Positions 28,348-32,940 of a stretch of 32,940 nt of DNA are shown piece after piece (position 1 is the first letter of the stretch; each line of letters begins with the position of its first letter). Location: the NCBI GenBank assembly GCA_023378865.1, contig JAMCSP010000034.1:1-32940 (forward strand). The letters are read 5' to 3'. The stretch comes from Candidatus Parvarchaeota archaeon (GTDB lineage: Archaea > Nanobdellota > Nanobdellia > Parvarchaeales > Parvarchaeaceae). The notes beneath the pieces were generated by a model, which saw only the letters and a list, made by a program, of their open reading frames with translations, did not search any database and had not been told where the DNA came from. A program made the position numbers and the translations under genes.

Positions 28348-28646
28348 ATCAAAGTTTTTGCTTTCCCCGTTTTCAAGTCTATCTTTTTTTATCCAATTTC
28401 TTATAAAATTTATCGTGCTCCTGCGCCTGTTCTCTGTTTTTTCCAGGTTTACTTTGAATACTATTCTTTCCTTAATTTTAAATTCCGTACAGTGTTAAAT
28501 AGCTACTTACATTGAAACTAGTTATTATTTTAATTATACTGATAAACTTGCAATTATTTATAGTTTTTATTCCTTGTTGTTATCCCAGGATTTAACTATT
28601 GCAAATAGATTCATATTATTTTATTATTTATTAGTAATAATAAAGC

Positions 28647-28657
28647 TTTTATATAAG
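28647..28657 (+). promoter_or_regulatory. TATA box for leaderless gene starting at 28676
   Basis: ttttatataag about 24 nt upstream of ATG 28676. Confidence 0.6.
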
Positions 28658-28675
28658 CAACTTTCATATAAACAC

Positions 28676-29605
28676 ATGGATTTAGTACAAAATTCAGATA
28701 GCAGAATGGAAAAAGCACTGCAGGATAGCTATGTAAAGAAAGAGAACTCTCTTTATAACCATCTCTATAAGTTTTTAAGGGGTGCAGAAAAGGCAGGATT
28801 CAGCTATACTGACATAGATACTAAAGAAAACAGAAAAGAAATATCGCTTATTTTTGGAAATTACAAGGGCAATAATGAATACTATCGAATAAATCTTTCA
28901 AACATCGTATATGGGGATGAAACAGAACACAGCATCAAAAGAACAATAAAAAGTGACAGTAACATTGAAAAACTGATAGGATATAATGAAACCGATGGAA
29001 AATACGATAAAACACAGATACTTTCAAGAGAAAATGAAGTAAGCGCGACACCTAGACAGTATACTAAGCTTTTTATGAGAGAATATAACCTTAATAAAGA
29101 AACTAGTCTACCAAAGATAAGAAACTATGATTTAAGTAAAGTACTTCTTTATTCTTTTGCAGCTGCCTATGGCGCAACTGCAATATCTGCAGTCGATAAC
29201 ACCTCTTTGGTAAATAATGCCTATTATGGTTTACTGCATTTAGGTATGCTATTCGCGCCATTTATACCATTGCAATTCAGTAAGAAAATGAGATCATTAC
29301 CGCAGTTATTCAGTCTAGCGCTTGTTTCATGGGCGGCAAATAGCTTAGCTTATTACCCAATTGGAATGTTGATGGGCCACACTGCTGACAACCTGACAGG
29401 CATTATAAACTTTTACAAATTTCAAATAGGATTGAGAAACAGCAGCTATGTTGACAGATATGGGCCTATTAACTTGAAAATAAATTCTCAGGTAAAAGCC
29501 CTATCTTATGCCGGAAAGCTAGGGTTGGCAGGGGTTTTATCACAATTTGATAAGATTATTAACAAATTTAAAGGTGGAGAAAAGGAGGTAAAACATGGAA
29601 AGTAA
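28676..29605 (+). CDS. Hypothetical membrane protein (about 309 aa from revised start)
   Basis: Soluble N-terminal region followed by hydrophobic segments (VLLYSFAAAYGATAISAV, GLLHLGMLFAPFIPL, LFSLALVSWAANSLAYYPIGML); ORF opens at 28574 but ATG 28676 fits the TATA box. Confidence 0.7.
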   Translation: MDLVQNSDSRMEKALQDSYVKKENSLYNHLYKFLRGAEKAGFSYTDIDTKENRKEISLIFGNYKGNNEYYRINLSNIVYGDETEHSIKRTIKSDSNIEKLIGYNETDGKYDKTQILSRENEVSATPRQYTKLFMREYNLNKETSLPKIRNYDLSKVLLYSFAAAYGATAISAVDNTSLVNNAYYGLLHLGMLFAPFIPLQFSKKMRSLPQLFSLALVSWAANSLAYYPIGMLMGHTADNLTGIINFYKFQIGLRNSSYVDRYGPINLKINSQVKALSYAGKLGLAGVLSQFDKIINKFKGGEKEVKHGK

Positions 29606-30302
29606 CTCGCATAAGCTGGAGGAATTGATAAGGCAGAATAATGATAAAAGAAAGTACATAGACGTTGCTTCTTTGCCGGGAAAATCCAAGATGAACAAAA
29701 TAGGTTATCACTTTGTAGACGAAAAGGGGTATATAATAACAACTACAGCTTATCTATCATTATTCCATCCTGAAAGTGCCGATTTCGCACAATCTATGGT
29801 GGTTAAGAGAGATTTTGAATACGAATTCGAAAATCTTGAAAAAATAAACGGAATTATACCGGAAAATTCAGTAAAACCGATTGCCTTAGTATATGATAAT
29901 TCGGTATCAAAAAACTACATATGCGGGTATCTTACGGAAACAAACGGCAAAATAACCAATATCAAGGATTATATAAACTTAAAAGAAGATAGGAATATGA
30001 ATTTAAGTGCGAATGACATAATTGATATAGAAAACCAGCTTACAACCTTGGCAGACAAGCTTAAAACAGCTGATATGTATAACAAGTTACCTAAAGGTAC
30101 ATTCTCGATAAAGAACATATACATAACAGAAAAAAATAAGGTGATACTAATGAATATGAATTATTTAATAGATTTTTCAGATAAGAATCCTAAAGATCTG
30201 GACAGAGAACTTAAAAACACAATAAAATACCTTGACAAAGCAAAGGTTAAAAGACTACATTATATGCATGGTGGAAAAAACAACGCTACCCCTCATTATT
30301 AA
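29595..30302 (+). CDS. Probable degenerate kinase-fold protein (pseudokinase), coupled to upstream membrane protein
   Basis: Aligns by eye with the kinase at 9896..10456 (IPENSVKPIALVYDNSVSKNYICGYL vs APDNIVKPLALEEVDGKKAYVLEKI) but lacks HGD/DFG-like residues; start overlaps upstream stop and is preceded by ggaggt. Confidence 0.6.
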   Translation: MESNSHKLEELIRQNNDKRKYIDVASLPGKSKMNKIGYHFVDEKGYIITTTAYLSLFHPESADFAQSMVVKRDFEYEFENLEKINGIIPENSVKPIALVYDNSVSKNYICGYLTETNGKITNIKDYINLKEDRNMNLSANDIIDIENQLTTLADKLKTADMYNKLPKGTFSIKNIYITEKNKVILMNMNYLIDFSDKNPKDLDRELKNTIKYLDKAKVKRLHYMHGGKNNATPHY

Positions 30303-30432
30303 CTTTGTAAATTCTGCTTGTTTTAAGTGAAATCCTCTAAGATATTACGGAAGAGCTATATATTCTGAATCAGTGTTTTTAGGTAGCTAAATTCATATAA
30401 AAATTCTAGCTTTCCTTAATTAAATATAAAAT

Positions 30433-32940
30433 TTAACCTTCAAGCGCAATGACTGCATCGTTTGGAGAAGAACATACTCCTCCACCAAGGCCTGTTGTTC
30501 CTGAAACTGAATATATGCCGACAGGCAGGTTTATGTTACTTGCAGCTAAGGTTATACACTGAGTAGTACTTCCAGAGGATATGCTTGCGCCTGTTAAGGT
30601 ATTTGTTAAATCATATGATGCGTAGCCTGGCGAGCCTGCTGCCAAGTAGATATCTGCATTGCCACCTGACCAAGTAACTGAAAAACCATATTTCTGACTA
30701 CTGCTACCGGTAATTTCTGCGTATCCCACAGGAGTTATACTCCCAAAACTTGTAGATGGCATTGAACCGCTTGGAGGATACTCTCTTGCAAACATCCAAT
30801 TAAAATCTTCCCTATATGCATATGCACTTCCAAGAGTATTCCAGGACATAAGAGTTATATATAAATTACTACCAGAAAATGTAAAACCACTATTTACACT
30901 TGCTGATTGACCAGTAGAACTATCTATATACGGGGGTAATAATCCAACATATGAACTATATGTACTGGAACCATCATATTTAGTCTCTGCGTATTGCCAG
31001 TCCCCTGAAACGGAGCCTTTTTCATTATTTCCATGCGAATAGGTACCACTTGCTCCGAAACCACATGAAGTGCCTGTTCTAACGTTATAACTACAGCTGG
31101 TAGTTAAATAACGGTCTGACATATAATCTTGGAAAAGTTGATAACAACCGCCATTACTACAGTCTACACTCTGCCCTCCTGATTGTGTTCCCATCCCCCA
31201 TAATGGCGGAGAGTTAGATGCGGTGCAACTGGTATGAGTAGGGCCAACGCTGCAGCTAGGAGCGCCTGGCACAGCACTATAATTACCGATACCAGCTACA
31301 CCATTATCGGATCCTTCTGCGTTAGTAATATTAAAATTTGTTTCTACTATGGTTGGCTTATTGGGTATGGGATCTGAAGTATATATTGTGTCAGCATAAC
31401 CAGAGTACCCAATGGGGTACCAGGCTCCAGTGGTATAGATAGCATTTATTTTACCAGATGCAGAACCAGGATAGCTAACTGTCTGTTGCGATATGCTAGC
31501 ATCAGCTTCTGAGGATGCAATACTAAAATCAGATGTACTTGTATCTCCATTTGCATAGGCAAGGAAAATATTTGCGCCGTTGTCATACTCACCGTAGGTA
31601 CTAGACAGTTGAGGAGCTTCCCCTACCTGGCCGGAATACTGTGAAAAGAAATTTGTTGATGGAAAACCAAAGCCCATGTATATAACTGCAGAGGAATATG
31701 AACCTATAGAAAAAGGAAGCTTAAGCCAGTATATTGTGCTGCTATAAGTACTATTACCAAGTTCTAACCATGAAGGTATTACCTGCCCTGAAGATGTGAA
31801 GAAAAGAACATTCTGCATGTTATTACTTTCAAATTGGCCGTAATTACCTGCATTAAACTCTATTCTTTGCTGAAAACCGCTTGGAATTGACTGAGAATTC
31901 CCCGCATTGCTTATTGTTACAGGTATATAAAAGATTACTCCTGATGGAACAGAAGTCGGATACTGCTGGGAGTAATCTATACTACCGCTTGTACCTGCAA
32001 GAATTGAAGATGGAGAGTTGGACTGTGTGTACTTTTGACCTGATGCGGTCAGCAAATCCCCTGGAATGTATACGTTGTAAGTTCCTGGAATTGAACTTGC
32101 AGACAAAGAAGTTGAACTACCTGTAGGCTCGCCTGAACCCATTATTACTGCCCAGCTTGTCCCGCTGTTCAGACCGCTCTCAGTAAATGTAGTTACGCAG
32201 TCCCAGTAATTGACACTAAATATATTTGTACTCCCTTCCAAATATCCTACGCTTGTGGCATTATAATTGCATCCAAGGTTTTCTACATCTCCTTGAGTCA
32301 CAGGTTCATCAGAAACCGTAGTTATTCCTGTAGTAGTTATTGGTATTGAATTTGTCACTGCAGTGTATGAAGACTGTTTTCCTGTGTAGGTTATCCTCCA
32401 GCTATAAGAATTATAAGAAGAAGGCAATCCTGAACTGAAGGTAGTTATACATGTCCATGGTGTAAACTGTACTGTATAGCCCATCTGCACCGAGGATAAA
32501 GCAGAATTGCAGTCAAGGTTGTCACTCACTGCACTTGAAGGATAACTTTCAACCGTAACTACATTATTTCTTTTGAAGATGGCATTGCTGCCTACGCTTA
32601 CAAATGAGTCTGAAGATCCATTATAGGATGCATTCCATTTACCGCCCGACGGCAGAGCTGTTTCCGTGAAGGTTGTAGTACAACTCCATGGATTAAAATT
32701 ATTTCCTGATGAGCCCTGTTCAGCTGCTATCGAATCTGTACAATTCAATTCATTCAAAGGATAGCCGGAAGATGATGCTATATAAGAAGACACTGCTGGT
32801 ATATCTTTTTGTGATATTGTTATTATACTCCCAGTAGAAACTGCCGAAGTGGAAACGCCATCATAATCTGTTATATACCACTGCTGACCTGAAGGCAGAC
32901 CTGTTTCACTGAAGGTTGTAGTACAGTTCCATGCACTGAA
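30433..32940 (-). CDS. Large secreted/surface protein, N-terminus off the right edge; repeats plus DUF2341-like domain plus C-terminal Cys/Gly-rich domain
   Basis: Track starts at an internal GTG (32793); the frame continues without stop to 32940 (FSAWNCTTTFSETGLPSGQQWYITDYDGVSTSAVSTGSIITISQKDIPA). DUF2341-like stretch FQQRIEFNAGNYGQFESNNMQNVLFFTSSGQVIPSWLE. Confidence 0.85.
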   Translation of the reverse strand, partial: FSAWNCTTTFSETGLPSGQQWYITDYDGVSTSAVSTGSIITISQKDIPAVSSYIASSSGYPLNELNCTDSIAAEQGSSGNNFNPWSCTTTFTETALPSGGKWNASYNGSSDSFVSVGSNAIFKRNNVVTVESYPSSAVSDNLDCNSALSSVQMGYTVQFTPWTCITTFSSGLPSSYNSYSWRITYTGKQSSYTAVTNSIPITTTGITTVSDEPVTQGDVENLGCNYNATSVGYLEGSTNIFSVNYWDCVTTFTESGLNSGTSWAVIMGSGEPTGSSTSLSASSIPGTYNVYIPGDLLTASGQKYTQSNSPSSILAGTSGSIDYSQQYPTSVPSGVIFYIPVTISNAGNSQSIPSGFQQRIEFNAGNYGQFESNNMQNVLFFTSSGQVIPSWLELGNSTYSSTIYWLKLPFSIGSYSSAVIYMGFGFPSTNFFSQYSGQVGEAPQLSSTYGEYDNGANIFLAYANGDTSTSDFSIASSEADASISQQTVSYPGSASGKINAIYTTGAWYPIGYSGYADTIYTSDPIPNKPTIVETNFNITNAEGSDNGVAGIGNYSAVPGAPSCSVGPTHTSCTASNSPPLWGMGTQSGGQSVDCSNGGCYQLFQDYMSDRYLTTSCSYNVRTGTSCGFGASGTYSHGNNEKGSVSGDWQYAETKYDGSSTYSSYVGLLPPYIDSSTGQSASVNSGFTFSGSNLYITLMSWNTLGSAYAYREDFNWMFAREYPPSGSMPSTSFGSITPVGYAEITGSSSQKYGFSVTWSGGNADIYLAAGSPGYASYDLTNTLTGASISSGSTTQCITLAASNINLPVGIYSVSGTTGLGGGVCSSPNDAVIALEG
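32161..32940 (-). repeat. Four degenerate Cys-containing protein repeats (WxCxTTFxExxLxSGxxW)
   Basis: WNCTTTFSETGLPSGQQW, WSCTTTFTETALPSGGKW, WTCITTFSSGLPSSYNSYSW, WDCVTTFTESGLNSGTSW; DNA spacing about 243, 231 and 252 nt. Confidence 0.85.

Noticed and set aside
28574-28675. N-terminal extension MLLSQDLTIANRFILFYYLLVIIKLLYKQLSYKH of the membrane protein
   Set aside because: It spans the TATA box positioned for a leaderless ATG at 28676; more likely promoter DNA than coding
1-32940. tRNA/rRNA genes
   Set aside because: No convincing T-loop/acceptor arrangement or rRNA-like stretch seen by eye in the intergenic regions; a tRNAscan/Infernal run would be needed to exclude them

Overview
AT-rich, densely packed archaeal chromosomal window. 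The archaeal assignment is inferred from TATA boxes about 25 nt upstream of leaderless starts, a GTP-dependent dephospho-CoA kinase (DUF359), an archaeal KaiC-like ATPase, and secreted proteins with 'C-TTFTETGLPSG..W' repeats; a DPANN/Thermoplasmata-like lineage is plausible but unproven. I saw no rRNA, tRNA, CRISPR array or transposon. Recognisable content: TauE/SafE transporter, two FKBP prolyl isomerases (one cytosolic, one membrane-anchored) flanking two paralogous sequon-rich surface proteins, a processive GT2 glycosyltransferase, histidine phosphatase, DUF359, a minimal kinase, two divergent ABC-2 exporters, Sua5/YrdC, two MFS proteins, two convergent adenylate-forming enzymes, a V4R-domain protein, a KaiC-like ATPase, an SPFH protein, an NrtCD/SsuBC-like ABC system, a transglutaminase-like protein, a GH15-like glycosidase interrupted by an exact 73-bp tandem duplication, UspA, GNAT, a membrane protein coupled to a probable pseudokinase, and a large repeat-containing surface protein running off the right edge. 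Best leads: (1) the translationally coupled KaiC-like / V4R / adenylate-forming operon with an operator-like palindrome at its promoter and a second adenylate-forming gene sharing its TTAA stop; (2) a C-terminal Cys/Gly-rich domain (~78 aa) shared by two otherwise different surface proteins; (3) the 73-bp duplication that frameshifts the GH15-like gene; (4) an AAA_assoc_C-like domain encoded apart from, and convergent with, its likely ABC ATPase; (5) a kinase/pseudokinase pair. All homology calls are by eye, without database searches.
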